NCBI RefSeq assembly: GCF_029975155.1
Contig: NZ_JARKPQ010000205.1
Coordinates: forward strand, 1-39,608
Direction: 5' to 3'
Length of the DNA: 39,608 bases
Source: Propionicimonas sp.
Lineage (GTDB): Bacteria; Actinomycetota; Actinomycetes; Propionibacteriales; Propionibacteriaceae
The translations under genes were made by a program, and so were the position numbers. The notes beneath the pieces are model-generated. The model did no database searches. It was not told the origin of the DNA and saw only the letters and a list, made by a program, of their open reading frames with translations. Below are positions 31,033-39,608 of the stretch, one piece after another. Position 1 is the first letter of the stretch. Each line of letters begins with the position of its first letter.

Positions 31033-32790
31033 GGCGCGGGCGAGCAGCTCGGTGCGGGAGCGGACGCCGCCCTTGCGCAGCACGGCGCTGACGTGCTTCT
31101 CCACCGTCTTCACCGAGATGCCGAGGCGGGAGGCGATCTGCTTGTCCGCGAGACCCTGTTCGAGCAGGCCGCGGACTTCGGACTCGCGCCCGGTGAGCCG
31201 GTCACCGTCCAGGGCGGGCAGTCCGCCGAGCTGGGCGAGCACGTCGCCGACCACCAGCACGTCGCCGCGGGCCACGCCGATCACCACGCGACCGAGGCTG
31301 GTCGCGTCCACGTCGGCCTGGACGAAACCGCGGACGCCGGCCGCCGCCCAGTCGCGGACCTGCGCCTCCGGAGCGCCCGGGTCGATCACGCCCACCACGC
31401 CGACGCCCGCGGACGCGGACTGCAACGCGGCGACCAGGTCCGCGGCGGGGGCGTCCGGCTGGCTGGTGCCGGCCAGCACCACGTCCGGGCGCAGCAGCCG
31501 GATCGCCTCCACGGCGGGTCCGACCTCCCCCACCTCCGCGACCACCTGGACGCCCGGCTCGCTCTGGTCGAGCAGCCGGACGAGTCCCGCGCGCATCGCG
31601 GGCAGCGGATGCAGCACGACGATCCGCAGCCGCGGCCCATCGGCCGCGCCGTTCACCTGGCCGCGGTACGGCAGGTCGGCCCGGATCCGGGTGCCCCAGC
31701 CGGGCGTCGAGTCGATCCGGACGCGTCCGCCCACCTGGGCGGCTCTGGCCACCAGGCCGGGCAGGCCCACGCCGCGGGTGCCCGCCGACTCCGGGTCGAA
31801 GCCGCAGCCGTCGTCCTCGACGATCAGAGCGATGCCGTCGGACCCGTAGACCAGTCCGACCCGCACCATCGACGCCCGGGCGTGCTGCACGACGTTGGTG
31901 AGCGACTCCTGCACGATCCGCAACACCTGGGTCTCGACGTTCTTCGCCAGCGGCTGCGAATCGCCGAACACGCGGAAGGTGGGCGCCAGCTCGGACGTGG
32001 CCTGCACCCAGTCCAGTTCGAGACCGATGCTCACCTCGATCGGCCGCCCGGCCATGCCCGCCGGGCCGAGGCCCCAGACGGCCCTGCGGCCCTCGTTCAT
32101 GGTTTCCTGCGCGGCCTGCTGGGCGAGGGCGAGCGCGGGCAGCGGGTCCTCGCCGCGGCTGGCCGCCGCGTGCGCTGCGGCGATGCGCAGGGTGACCGTG
32201 GCCAGGCCGCGTCCGATGCTGTCGTGGACCTCGAGCATCGCCCGCTCCCGCTCGGCCGCGACCGCCGCAGCCCGGGTGCGTTCGGACGCCTCGGTGTGCA
32301 GCCGCGAGTTGGCGATCGCGATCGCCGCGTGGGTCGCGAAGCGCTGCAGCAGTTGGGCGTCCGCGTCGTCGAAGCGCCGCTCGTCGGTGGCCGCGAACAC
32401 GATGCAGGCGCCGATCAGCCTGGTGCGCAGCAGGATCGGGACGCCGATCACCGCCCGGCGGTAGCGGGGCTCATCGGGGCGGATGTGGCCGTTGCGGACC
32501 TGCGCGTAGTGCTCGAACACGACCGGCTTGCCCGCCCGGGCCACCGCGCCCGTGCACCCCTCCTCCAGGGAGAAGACCCTCCCGGCCTGGCAGCCCTCGT
32601 CGAGGTCGATCTCCTTGCGGTAGGTCTGGCTGACCTGGTCGATCAGGCACAGGGAGCCGCTGCGGCAGCCCAGCAGTTCGACCGCGCTGCGCAGGATCCG
32701 CTCCAGCAGCGGCTGCAGCCGGAACTCCCCGGCGAGATCGTTGGCCACCTCGGCCAAGGCGTCGTCGACCGAGGCCCGCTCCCCGCTCAT
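31030..32790 (-). CDS. Single-chain regulator: GAF, HisKA_3 kinase, pseudo-receiver, LuxR HTH
   Basis: 586 residues. A GAF domain (about 20-170) leads to a HisKA_3 helix with MLEVHDSIGRGL (phospho-His). A HATPase_c domain follows with N box VQESLTNVVQHA, G1 EDDGCGF and G2 GVGLPGLVARA. Next comes a receiver-like domain (about 395-505) and a GerE/LuxR helix-turn-helix (LTGRESEVRGLLEQGLADKQ, then IASRLGISVKTVEKHVSAVL). The receiver has lost its key residues: the Asp-Asp pair reads His-Pro (VVLHPLPAMRAGL), the phospho-Asp is Gly (DVVLAGTSQPD), and the Lys is Ala (GFVQADV). So a NarL-type two-component system is fused in one chain with a dead receiver. ATG 32790 is leaderless. Confidence 0.9.
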   Translation of the reverse strand: MSGERASVDDALAEVANDLAGEFRLQPLLERILRSAVELLGCRSGSLCLIDQVSQTYRKEIDLDEGCQAGRVFSLEEGCTGAVARAGKPVVFEHYAQVRNGHIRPDEPRYRRAVIGVPILLRTRLIGACIVFAATDERRFDDADAQLLQRFATHAAIAIANSRLHTEASERTRAAAVAAERERAMLEVHDSIGRGLATVTLRIAAAHAAASRGEDPLPALALAQQAAQETMNEGRRAVWGLGPAGMAGRPIEVSIGLELDWVQATSELAPTFRVFGDSQPLAKNVETQVLRIVQESLTNVVQHARASMVRVGLVYGSDGIALIVEDDGCGFDPESAGTRGVGLPGLVARAAQVGGRVRIDSTPGWGTRIRADLPYRGQVNGAADGPRLRIVVLHPLPAMRAGLVRLLDQSEPGVQVVAEVGEVGPAVEAIRLLRPDVVLAGTSQPDAPAADLVAALQSASAGVGVVGVIDPGAPEAQVRDWAAAGVRGFVQADVDATSLGRVVIGVARGDVLVVGDVLAQLGGLPALDGDRLTGRESEVRGLLEQGLADKQIASRLGISVKTVEKHVSAVLRKGGVRSRTELLARA

Positions 32791-32796
32791 GGCCCC

Positions 32797-32802
32797 AGCC
32801 TA
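32797..32802 (-). promoter_or_regulatory. -10 box TAGGCT for the GAF/LuxR regulator
   Basis: TAGGCT ends six bases before ATG 32790. Its first three bases are also the TAG stop codon of the AlkA-like gene, so promoter and coding end overlap. Confidence 0.55.
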
Positions 32803-33732
32803 GGTGTGTCTTCCGCCGGTGGGTAGGTGGGTGCGCGGCGCCAGCCTCGGACCACGGCGCGGACGGTGCAGGCCCGCCATCGTGACCAGCCGCTGCACCC
32901 TCAGCCGGTGCGGCCGGTACGGCTCCAGCAGCTCGGCCAGGCCGGCGTCGTCCAGGTCCTGCCCGATGAGCGCCCAGCCGATGTCGCGGGCGATGTTGTA
33001 GTCGCCGAAGCTGACCGCGTCCGCGTCGCCGAGGGCCCGGGCGCGCACCTCGGCGCTCGTCCACACCCCGATGCCGGGGACGCTGCGCAGCCGGGCGTCC
33101 GCGCGCGACAGGTCGGCCGGCAGGACGCGTTCGAGGCTGGCGGCCACCGCGGCCGCCGCGAGCAGAGTGCGGCTGCGGGCGGGGTCGATGTGCATCGCCA
33201 GCCATTCCCAGGACGGGATCATCCGCACCTCGCCCGGCGCCGGGACGGTGCGCAGCCCCAGCTCCGCACCCGGGCCCGGCTCCGGCGGGCCGTGCCGCGC
33301 CAGCAGCGAGCGGATCCCGTAGGTGGCCTCCTCGCCGGTGACCTTCTGCTCGATCACGACCGGCACCAGCGCGTCCCACACCGAGGCGGTGCGGGCGATC
33401 CGCCAGTGCGGACGGCGCCGGTGCAGCTCGGCGACGAGCGGGTGCAGCGGCCGGAAGCCGGACGGGTCGTCCGCCCCGCCCAGCAGCGCGGGCAGGGTCT
33501 CGAGCACGCGCTCGGCTCCCGGTCCCCAGGCTCGCGCCGTGACCGACCCGCCGGCATCGAGCGGCTGCACGGCGAGCGTCGCCGGACCTTCGGCGGTGTT
33601 CATGGCCCGCCAGTGCACGCCCTGCCGCACCCGGTAGGTGGGATCGGTCATGCCGCGCTTGAACGTCCCCCACACCTGCCCGACCGGACACGGCCAGTCC
33701 GGTCGCCAGGCGCGGGTGAGGGGTGCGGGCAT
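32800..33732 (-). CDS. AlkA-like DNA-3-methyladenine glycosylase
   Basis: 310-residue base-excision repair glycosylase of the HhH-GPD superfamily. The helix-hairpin-helix [21 protein letters not shown] is followed by [11 protein letters not shown], whose Asp is the catalytic one by analogy with Alk[19 protein letters not shown] is the usual helix before it. It should remove alkylated purines. ATG 33732 lies six bases after TACGGT; the very long frame continuing upstream is an antisense shadow of the neighbouring gene. Confidence 0.9.
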   Translation of the reverse strand: MPAPLTRAWRPDWPCPVGQVWGTFKRGMTDPTYRVRQGVHWRAMNTAEGPATLAVQPLDAGGSVTARAWGPGAERVLETLPALLGGADDPSGFRPLHPLVAELHRRRPHWRIARTASVWDALVPVVIEQKVTGEEATYGIRSLLARHGPPEPGPGAELGLRTVPAPGEVRMIPSWEWLAMHIDPARSRTLLAAAAVAASLERVLPADLSRADARLRSVPGIGVWTSAEVRARALGDADAVSFGDYNIARDIGWALIGQDLDDAGLAELLEPYRPHRLRVQRLVTMAGLHRPRRGPRLAPRTHLPTGGRHT

Positions 33733-33738
33733 GCCGCC

Positions 33739-33744
33739 ACCGTA
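33739..33744 (-). promoter_or_regulatory. -10 box TACGGT for the AlkA-like gene
   Basis: TACGGT is followed by six bases and ATG 33732; predicted leaderless transcript. Confidence 0.5.
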
Positions 33745-33867
33745 GCTGCCGGCACCCCCAACCCGGCTCCCTACGTGAAGGTGAGCATTGCCCTCCGTAC
33801 GGCAGGAGGACCAAGTTGGGAACCGTTCGGCAGCGGGGCCGCCGGCCCCGGGTCTTCGGGAGGTCCA

Positions 33868-36800
33868 GTGTCCATCCAGCATGCAGCCGCCTTCGCCACA
33901 GCCCTGCTGACCAGCAGCGGACTCGTCCTCACCATTCCCACGACGGCGGTCGCCACGACGCCCGCAGCGGTGGTGGCCCCGGCCGGCCATCCCGCCAATC
34001 ACCCCAGCGGCGGCGCCGGCAAGGCGGTGTTCTTCACCGCGGACGGCATGCGCCAGGACCTGGTCGAGCGGTACGCCGCACAGGGCCAGCTGCCCACCAT
34101 GCGCTCGCTGCTGCGCAGTGGCGTGAAGGCGTCCGGGAACGGGCTGCTCACCCAGGCGCCGCCCAACACCGGCGCCGGCTGGTACACCCTCGCCACCGGG
34201 GCGTGGCCGGGAGTCGCGGGCTCGACCAACAACACCTTCCACACCAACGGCGCGGCGTTCACCAGCCGGGTCGCTGCCTTCGACCCAGGGACGCTCCAGG
34301 TGGAGTCGATCGCGCAGTCCGCCGAGCGCGGTGGGCTGAAGGTCGCGCAGGTGGAGTGGGCCGGCGGGCGTGAGGCGTCCATCAACGGGCCCACGATCGA
34401 CTACCGCACCTTCCACTCCGGACGGGGCGTGACGACGAACTTCATCGGCAACGGCGAGAGCCAGCTCTGGGACGACGCGGCCATGATCCGCTCGCTCGGC
34501 GTGCAGTTCGACCACCCGGACGGCTACGCCGGCCAGGACCCGTTCCCGGGCGCCGCGCCCGCGGACGCGACCGGCTGGACGGGTGTGCCCGCGTCCTTCA
34601 GCCCGGCCAAGGAGCTGCGGATGCGGGTGCTGGACGGCGGCACCGACACCTACGGCCTGAACGCCTACGTCTACGACAGCACGAACAACCACCGCACCGA
34701 CTACGACAAGGTGCTGCTCTCGCCCACCAAGTCGGGCTCGGACGCCGTGGGCAACCTGCGCAAGGGCCAGTGGGCCGATGTGAAGGTGAAGATCTCCGGC
34801 GGCGACCTGGCCGGCAAGACCGCCGGCTTCCTGGTGAAGGTGGAGTCGCTGTCGGCCGACCTGTCGAAGGTGCGGCTGTTCCACACCTCGGTGACCAGGG
34901 CGATCGCCAGCTGGCCGAACTGGTCGGGGGACGGCGGGTTCACCGACTTCGCCGAGTTCCTCGCGGTGAAGTTCCCCACGTCGACCGCCGCCGACTACGC
35001 GGTGGTGGAGGCCGGGATCGTCTCCGAGGACACCTACGTCGAGCAGGGGCTGGCGTGGTCGAAGGCCCATCAGCCGATGCTGACGTACATCGCGAAGAAG
35101 TACCGTCCGGACCTGCTGCTGGTCGGCTTCCCCACGACGGACGAGTTCAGCCACCAGTTCCTCGGGCTGGTCACCAAGCGGCTCCCGGGCGGGGTCCGGA
35201 ACCCCGCCTACGACGACGTGAACCTCGATCATGTGGCCGATCACCGGGTCACCCAGCGCGAGGGCTACCTGAAGGCCGCCTACCGCGAGGCGGACGCCAC
35301 GCTGAAGCTGGCCCGCTCGCTCGTCGGCCGCGACCCGACGACGTTCGTGGCCTCCGATCACGGCTTCGCACCGCAGTTCCTCGCGGTCGATGCCTCCAAG
35401 GTGCTGGTCGATCTCGGGCTGCTGAGCAGGCCGCAGACGTCCAACTGCCGTCCGGCCACCGGCGAGACCATCGGCAAGGCGAAGGCGTGCTGGGCAGGCG
35501 GCACCGTCCAGATCTACCTGAACCTCGCCGGGCGCGACCCGGCCGGCGGCGGGCTGCAACAGGTGGTCGCGGCGGACGAGGCGTCGACCGTCGCCCAGAT
35601 CAAGGCCGCCTTCCTCGCCCTGAAGGACAGCGAGGACTGGACCGGCGACGGCAAGGCCGAGGGCTGGAAGGTCGTCGACCGGGCGTTCACCAAGGCGGAG
35701 TCTCGCTACATCCCGAACGGGCCTGAGTCGACCGCCGACATGGCGCATCCCACGCGTACCGGCGACCTGGTGGTGTTCGCGTCCGTGCCGTACCAGTTCG
35801 ACGCCGCCACGCCGGGGACGCTCGTGGCCCCGTCCCGCTTCTTCGGCCAGCACGGCTACGTGCCGGACGTGAAGGACCTGAACGGCAACACGAACATGCG
35901 GGCGACCTTCATCGCCGGCGGTCAGGGCGTGGGCCGGGGCACCGTGAAGGCGCGCTCGATCGATCTCGCGCCCACGCTGGCGTTCCTGCTCGGCGTGCCC
36001 GAGCCCGAGTACAGCCAGGGCGTCGTGCTGCGGAAGGCCGTGTCCGGAAGCGGCCGGTACACGCCGGTCTCGATCGTCGGGCTGAACGACTTCCACGGCC
36101 AGCTCGAGGCGACCAGCCGCGCGTACGACAACGGCCTCACCTCGCCGGTGGGCGGTGCGGCACGGCTCGCGACGATGTTCGACGAGGAGGCGGCGCGGTT
36201 GCCCGGCCAGGAGCTGATCCTCGCCGGCGGGGACAACGTCGGAGCATCGCCGGCGAACTCGTCCCTGCTCGAGGACAAGCCGGCGATCGACGTGGAGAAC
36301 GCCTGGGGCCTGGACGCCACCGCCTACGGCAACCACGAGTTCGACTACGGCGTGGCCAGGCTGCAGGCCCATCAGGCCCGCGCGCACTTCCCGTTCCTCG
36401 CCACGAACATCGTGGACGCGGCCACCGGCAGGACGCCGAGTTGGGTGACCCCGTCCGTGGTGTTCCGGGTGAACGGGGTGAAGGTCGGCGTGATCGGGGC
36501 AGCCCTCGAGGGCACTCCCGAGCTCGTCTCGGCCGGGGCGACCGCGGGGTTGACGTTCCTCGACGAGGGCCCGCGGATCAGGGCGGAGTCGGAGCGGCTG
36601 CGCAAGCGTGGGGTCACCGTGCAGGTGGTGGTGATCCACGAGGGCACCGCGTCCGGTCAGAACGCCGCCGGCAACACCGAGGCCGTGCCGTGGGACGGCC
36701 CGATCCTCGCCATCGCCGACCAGCTGCAGAAGACCACCGTGGACGCGATGATCGTCGGCCACACCCACCGGATCTCGAATCTGATGCGAGGACGGATCCT

Positions 36801-37611
36801 GATCACCGAGGGCATCAACGCCGGAGCGTCATACTCTGTACTACAGATGATGGTGAAGAACGGGGACGTGGCGTGGGTCGGCGGAGTCACCCGGATCGCG
36901 AAGACCCTTGGCGTCGAGGCGCGTGCCGACGTGCAGGCCATCGTGGACGACGCCAACGAGCAGACCGCCGTGCTGCGCAACCAGGTGATCGGCACGCAGG
37001 TCGCGGACATCCGGCGGGATCCGACCCGGCTGAGCGAGTCCGCGATGGGCAACCTGGTGGCGGACGCGATGCGCGCGAAGTATCCGGGCGTGGACGCTGC
37101 CTACACCAACTCGGGCGGGCTGCGGCAGGACCTGCTGTGCTCGCCACCGAGCGCGGGTGAGCAGGCCTGTGAGATCACCTGGGGCGAGATGTTCGCCGTC
37201 CTGCCGTTCGGCAACCGGACGGTGATCTTCACCCTGACCGGGGCGCAGCTGCGGCAGGCCTTCGAGAACGGCTTCTCGCCGGTCTGCAACGCGGCGATCG
37301 CCACGGGCCGGTTCCCGCAGATCTCGGGGATTCGGGCCACCTACAGCTGCAACGGCACCACGCCGGAGGTGACGGGCATGTGGAAGACGCCGAACGGCGT
37401 CGGCGGCGCCGAGACCCCGATCGCGGACGCCGACCAGGTGCGGCTGGTGACCAACGACTTCATGTGGACCGGCGGCGACGGCTACACCGTCTTCTCCCAG
37501 GCCACGAACGTCGCCCAGCCCGGTGACGACCTCCTCGAGGTCAGCATCGACTACGTCGCCGCCAGCTCCCCGGTCAACCCCGCCGTGGAAGGAAGGATCG
37601 TCAAGCAGTAG
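33868..37611 (+). CDS. Secreted fusion: alkaline phosphatase-superfamily phosphodiesterase plus 5'-nucleotidase
   Basis: About 1247 residues. After a hydrophobic signal-like start ([13 protein letters not shown], ending near TTAVATT) comes an alkaline-phosphatase/type I phosphodiesterase domain, about residues 50-720. Its metal residues lie in [24 protein letters not shown] and [11 protein letters not shown] UshA-like metallophosphoesterase follows (about 730-990: [32 protein letters not shown]). Last is the 5'-nucleotidase C-terminal domain ([14 protein letters not shown]-type [13 protein letters not shown]). It could cut nucleotide diesters and then dephosphorylate the mononucleotide outside the cell. 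No wall-sorting signal is seen. The start is unsure: GTG 33868 follows GGGAGGT closely, and GTG 33775 or 33781 would lengthen the leader. It starts divergently from the AlkA-like gene. Confidence 0.9.
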   Translation: MSIQHAAAFATALLTSSGLVLTIPTTAVATTPAAVVAPAGHPANHPSGGAGKAVFFTADGMRQDLVERYAAQGQLPTMRSLLRSGVKASGNGLLTQAPPNTGAGWYTLATGAWPGVAGSTNNTFHTNGAAFTSRVAAFDPGTLQVESIAQSAERGGLKVAQVEWAGGREASINGPTIDYRTFHSGRGVTTNFIGNGESQLWDDAAMIRSLGVQFDHPDGYAGQDPFPGAAPADATGWTGVPASFSPAKELRMRVLDGGTDTYGLNAYVYDSTNNHRTDYDKVLLSPTKSGSDAVGNLRKGQWADVKVKISGGDLAGKTAGFLVKVESLSADLSKVRLFHTSVTRAIASWPNWSGDGGFTDFAEFLAVKFPTSTAADYAVVEAGIVSEDTYVEQGLAWSKAHQPMLTYIAKKYRPDLLLVGFPTTDEFSHQFLGLVTKRLPGGVRNPAYDDVNLDHVADHRVTQREGYLKAAYREADATLKLARSLVGRDPTTFVASDHGFAPQFLAVDASKVLVDLGLLSRPQTSNCRPATGETIGKAKACWAGGTVQIYLNLAGRDPAGGGLQQVVAADEASTVAQIKAAFLALKDSEDWTGDGKAEGWKVVDRAFTKAESRYIPNGPESTADMAHPTRTGDLVVFASVPYQFDAATPGTLVAPSRFFGQHGYVPDVKDLNGNTNMRATFIAGGQGVGRGTVKARSIDLAPTLAFLLGVPEPEYSQGVVLRKAVSGSGRYTPVSIVGLNDFHGQLEATSRAYDNGLTSPVGGAARLATMFDEEAARLPGQELILAGGDNVGASPANSSLLEDKPAIDVENAWGLDATAYGNHEFDYGVARLQAHQARAHFPFLATNIVDAATGRTPSWVTPSVVFRVNGVKVGVIGAALEGTPELVSAGATAGLTFLDEGPRIRAESERLRKRGVTVQVVVIHEGTASGQNAAGNTEAVPWDGPILAIADQLQKTTVDAMIVGHTHRISNLMRGRILITEGINAGASYSVLQMMVKNGDVAWVGGVTRIAKTLGVEARADVQAIVDDANEQTAVLRNQVIGTQVADIRRDPTRLSESAMGNLVADAMRAKYPGVDAAYTNSGGLRQDLLCSPPSAGEQACEITWGEMFAVLPFGNRTVIFTLTGAQLRQAFENGFSPVCNAAIATGRFPQISGIRATYSCNGTTPEVTGMWKTPNGVGGAETPIADADQVRLVTNDFMWTGGDGYTVFSQATNVAQPGDDLLEVSIDYVAASSPVNPAVEGRIVKQ

Positions 37612-37641
37612 CGCTGAACCGCGAGATCGACCAGCGATACC

Positions 37642-37647
37642 GATAAT
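37642..37647 (+). promoter_or_regulatory. -10 box GATAAT for the DNA ligase gene
   Basis: GATAAT (five of six to TATAAT) is followed by six bases and ATG 37654; predicted leaderless start, 30 bases after the fusion-gene stop. Confidence 0.5.
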
Positions 37648-37653
37648 GGGCGC

Positions 37654-39147
37654 ATGCTGCTGAACGAGGTGGTGGAGACGTCGGCGGAGGTGGCCGCGAC
37701 CGGGTCACGGACGGCGAAGGTGGCCGCGCTGGCCAGGACGCTCGCCCGGGCCCGGGGCGAGGATCTGGAGATCGCGGCCCACTACCTGTCCGGCTCACTG
37801 CGGCAACGGCGGACGGGGGTCGGCTGGCGGTCGGTGATGTCTCGTCCGGAACCTGCGGGCGAACCGGGAATCACCCTCGCCGAGGTCGACACCGCGTTCG
37901 CGGAACTCAGCCAGCTGTCTGGCACGGGATCGCAGGGCGCCCGGCAACAGTTGCTCGCCGAACTGTTCCGCGCCGCGACGGCACCAGAGCAGGTGTTCCT
38001 CGCCGGTCTGATCACCGGGGAGACCCGGCAGGGTGCGCTGGAGGGACTCCTGCTCCCCGCGATCGCCCTCGCGTTCGAGGTGCCGCTGGACCAGGTGCGG
38101 CGGGCGGCGATGTTCGCCGGCTCGATCCCGGTGGTGGCGGTGGCGGCCAGCGCGGGCGGCGAGCCTGCTCTGGCCGCGATCACGCTGCAGGTGGGCCGCC
38201 CGGTGCTGCCGATGCTCGCGTCCAGCGCGCCGACGGTCGCCGACGGCCTCGCCCGGCTCGGCGAGGGCACGCCGGTGGCGGTCGAGGCGAAGCTGGACGG
38301 CATCCGGATCCAGGTGCACCGGGACGGCTCCGACATCGCGGTGTACAGCCGCAGTCTGGACGACATCACCGTCCGCCTGCCCCGGGTGGTGGCTGCGGTG
38401 GCCGCGCTGCCCGCCCAGCGCCTGGTGCTGGACGGCGAGGCGCTTGCGCTGCGACCGGACGGACGTCCCATGCTGTTCCAGGACACGGCGTCGGTCGGCA
38501 GCGCGCTGACCCCGTATTTCTTCGATCTGTTGCACCTCGACGACCTCGACCTGGTGGACGAGCCGACCGCCGTCCGGCACGAGCGGCTGGCCACGCTGGT
38601 CCCGGAGGAGTTGAGGGTGGCCCGGCTCGTCACGGCCGACCGCGATGTCGCCGAGGAGTTCTCCGCGACCGTCCTCGCCGCGGGCCATGAGGGTGTCGTG
38701 ATGAAGTCACTGGACGCGCCGTACGCCGCCGGACGCCGCGGCGCGGCGTGGGTGAAGGTGAAGCCCGTCCACACTCTCGACCTGGTGGTCCTCGCGGTCG
38801 AGTGGGGCAGCGGCCGTCGGCGCGGGTGGCTGTCCAACATCCACCTCGGCGCGCGCGACCCGGCGTCCGGCGGGTTCGTGATGCTGGGCAAGACCTTCAA
38901 GGGCATGACCGACGAGATGCTGGCGTGGCAGACCGAGCGGTTCCTCGGGCTGGAGACCCGGCGGGAAGGGCACGTGGTGTTCGTGCGTCCCGAGCAGGTG
39001 GTCGAGGTCGCGTTCGACGGCATCCAGCGCTCCACGCGCTACTCCGGCGGCATGGCGCTGCGGTTCGCGCGCGTGGTGCGCTACCGCGACGACAAGCGCG
39101 CCGAGGAGGCGGACACGGTCGACACCGTTCGGGCGTTGGCGCACTGA
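37654..39147 (+). CDS. ATP-dependent DNA ligase (actinobacterial LigB type)
   Basis: 497-residue ligase. Residues 1-200 form the helical DNA-binding domain. The nucleotidyl-transferase motif I is EAKLDGIRIQ, with the adenylated Lys near residue 212; motif III is LDGEALAL, motif IV EGVVMKSLDAPYA, and motif V AAWVKVKPVHTLDLVV. An OB-fold follows (FVMLGKTFKGMTDEM, VVEVAFDGIQRSTRYSGG). Order and length match mycobacterial LigB, a non-essential ATP ligase beside the main NAD-dependent one. The start is leaderless. Confidence 0.95.
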   Translation: MLLNEVVETSAEVAATGSRTAKVAALARTLARARGEDLEIAAHYLSGSLRQRRTGVGWRSVMSRPEPAGEPGITLAEVDTAFAELSQLSGTGSQGARQQLLAELFRAATAPEQVFLAGLITGETRQGALEGLLLPAIALAFEVPLDQVRRAAMFAGSIPVVAVAASAGGEPALAAITLQVGRPVLPMLASSAPTVADGLARLGEGTPVAVEAKLDGIRIQVHRDGSDIAVYSRSLDDITVRLPRVVAAVAALPAQRLVLDGEALALRPDGRPMLFQDTASVGSALTPYFFDLLHLDDLDLVDEPTAVRHERLATLVPEELRVARLVTADRDVAEEFSATVLAAGHEGVVMKSLDAPYAAGRRGAAWVKVKPVHTLDLVVLAVEWGSGRRRGWLSNIHLGARDPASGGFVMLGKTFKGMTDEMLAWQTERFLGLETRREGHVVFVRPEQVVEVAFDGIQRSTRYSGGMALRFARVVRYRDDKRAEEADTVDTVRALAH

Positions 39148-39174
39148 GCCCGCGCTCTTGTGGGTGCGGTCACC

Positions 39175-39180
39175 TAGAGT
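39175..39180 (+). promoter_or_regulatory. -10 box TAGAGT for the lipoprotein gene
   Basis: TAGAGT lies 32 bases before ATG 39213, and AGGAGA (39202-39207) is a good ribosome site. Unlike its neighbours, this gene has a normal leader. Confidence 0.45.
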
Positions 39181-39212
39181 TGCTGCCACACCGACCTGCA
39201 CAGGAGAACACC

Positions 39213-39608
39213 ATGCTCATCCCCACTCGCGCCGCGCTCGCCGCCGTCGCCGGACTCGCCCTGCTGGTCGGCTGTTCCGGCCCGTCCACCGCGCCCACGT
39301 CCGCGCCGGCTGCCTCGGTGGCGTCGTCGTCCGCGCCGGCCACGTCGGGATCGTCCGACCAGTCGGTGACCGACGCCTGCACCGCGCTGTCCGTGGCGAT
39401 GGACGAGTCCGCCACCACGATGCAGGAGGCGGTGTCCGAGATCGGGACCGACCCGCAGAAGGCCGTCAAGGCCCTGCAGGGGTTCAAGGACACCTTCGAG
39501 CAGGCGGTCGCCAAGGTGGACAACGCCGAGGTCAGGGCGCAGGCCGACAAGGCGCTGGCCGCGACCAAGGAGATGGTCTCCGCCATCGAGGCCGTCACCA
39601 AGGATCCG
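39213..39608 (+). CDS. Small putative lipoprotein, 5' part
   Basis: The first 132 residues are present; the gene runs off the window. A signal peptide with lipobox LLVGC (Cys near residue 21) is followed by a Ser/Ala/Pro/Thr-rich linker to about residue 48 and then an alpha-helical region (ACTALSVAMDESATTMQEAV ... AKVDNAEVRAQADKALAAT). It is probably exported and lipid-anchored to the outer face of the membrane. No function is recognised. Confidence 0.8.
   Translation, partial: MLIPTRAALAAVAGLALLVGCSGPSTAPTSAPAASVASSSAPATSGSSDQSVTDACTALSVAMDESATTMQEAVSEIGTDPQKAVKALQGFKDTFEQAVAKVDNAEVRAQADKALAATKEMVSAIEAVTKDP

Noticed and set aside
32827..33867. Upstream extension of the fusion protein's frame
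   Set aside because: It lies antisense to the AlkA-like gene and has low-complexity Arg/Pro/Gly sequence; the signal-like segment starts after 33868.
32800..36768. 1322-residue minus-strand frame
   Set aside because: Only its C-terminal 310 residues are the AlkA-like enzyme. The rest is antisense to the phosphodiesterase/nucleotidase fusion and has no recognisable domain.
1..39608. tRNA, rRNA or riboswitch
   Set aside because: No cloverleaf with a TTC-type loop, rRNA segment or known riboswitch core was recognised by eye. A covariance-model search (Infernal, tRNAscan-SE) would settle it.

Overview
The window is high-GC DNA from an actinobacterium. GTG starts are frequent, menaquinone synthesis (menB) is present, and there is an actinobacterial-style ATP-dependent ligase and DUF4012 and DUF885 proteins. 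Many start codons sit exactly six bases after a TANNNT -10 box, as in leaderless actinobacterial transcripts. A Propionibacteriaceae-like or related genus is my best guess, but nothing here fixes the genus. No tRNA, rRNA, CRISPR array, complete insertion sequence or phage gene was seen.

Layout. 1-1472: end of upp, a GNAT acetyltransferase and a YbaK/EbsC-type tRNA-editing protein. 1811-3809: gmd and fcl, which make GDP-L-fucose. 3822-4109: four 23-bp tandem repeats, a promoter and the broken 5' end of a DUF4143-type AAA ATPase gene. 4081-5921: an NYN/OST-HTH RNase-like gene and menB, the latter carrying an in-frame REP-like insertion. 6013-20570: a cell-surface polysaccharide island (VanZ-like, DUF4012, Wzy-like polymerase, three GT2 and one GT4 glycosyltransferases, pyruvyl transferase, Wzx-like flippase, FrhB-like Fe-S protein, and a WbaP/CpsE-type initiating transferase). 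Its centre is less GC-rich than the flanks, which suggests transfer. 20689-22068: a complete DUF4143 ATPase, again preceded by four 23-bp tandem repeats of a different sequence. 22094-25977: glycerophosphodiesterase, DUF885 peptidase-like protein, methionine aminopeptidase and a divergent XRE regulator. 26149-30859: a minus-strand operon for triose/ketose metabolism (class II aldolase, CbbY-like phosphatase, DhaL, DhaK, extended transaldolase-like protein). 31030-32790: a single-chain GAF/histidine-kinase/pseudo-receiver/LuxR regulator that probably controls it. 32800-39608: AlkA-like glycosylase, a secreted phosphodiesterase/5'-nucleotidase fusion, a DNA ligase and the start of a lipoprotein.

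How they work together. The WbaP-like enzyme would load the first sugar on undecaprenyl phosphate, the GTs extend it, the pyruvyl transferase decorates it, Wzx flips it and Wzy polymerises it; gmd/fcl would supply GDP-fucose. In the second operon a transaldolase-type aldolase could release dihydroxyacetone, DhaKL would phosphorylate it, and the class II aldolase would condense or cleave the product. This is inference from gene content.

The most novel observation is the pair of DUF4143 loci on either side of the polysaccharide island. Each has exactly four 23-bp direct repeats abutting a TANNNT box six bases before the start codon. The two repeat sequences differ, but period, copy number and placement are the same. 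This looks like an undescribed iterated operator or recognition array tied to this ATPase/nuclease-like family.
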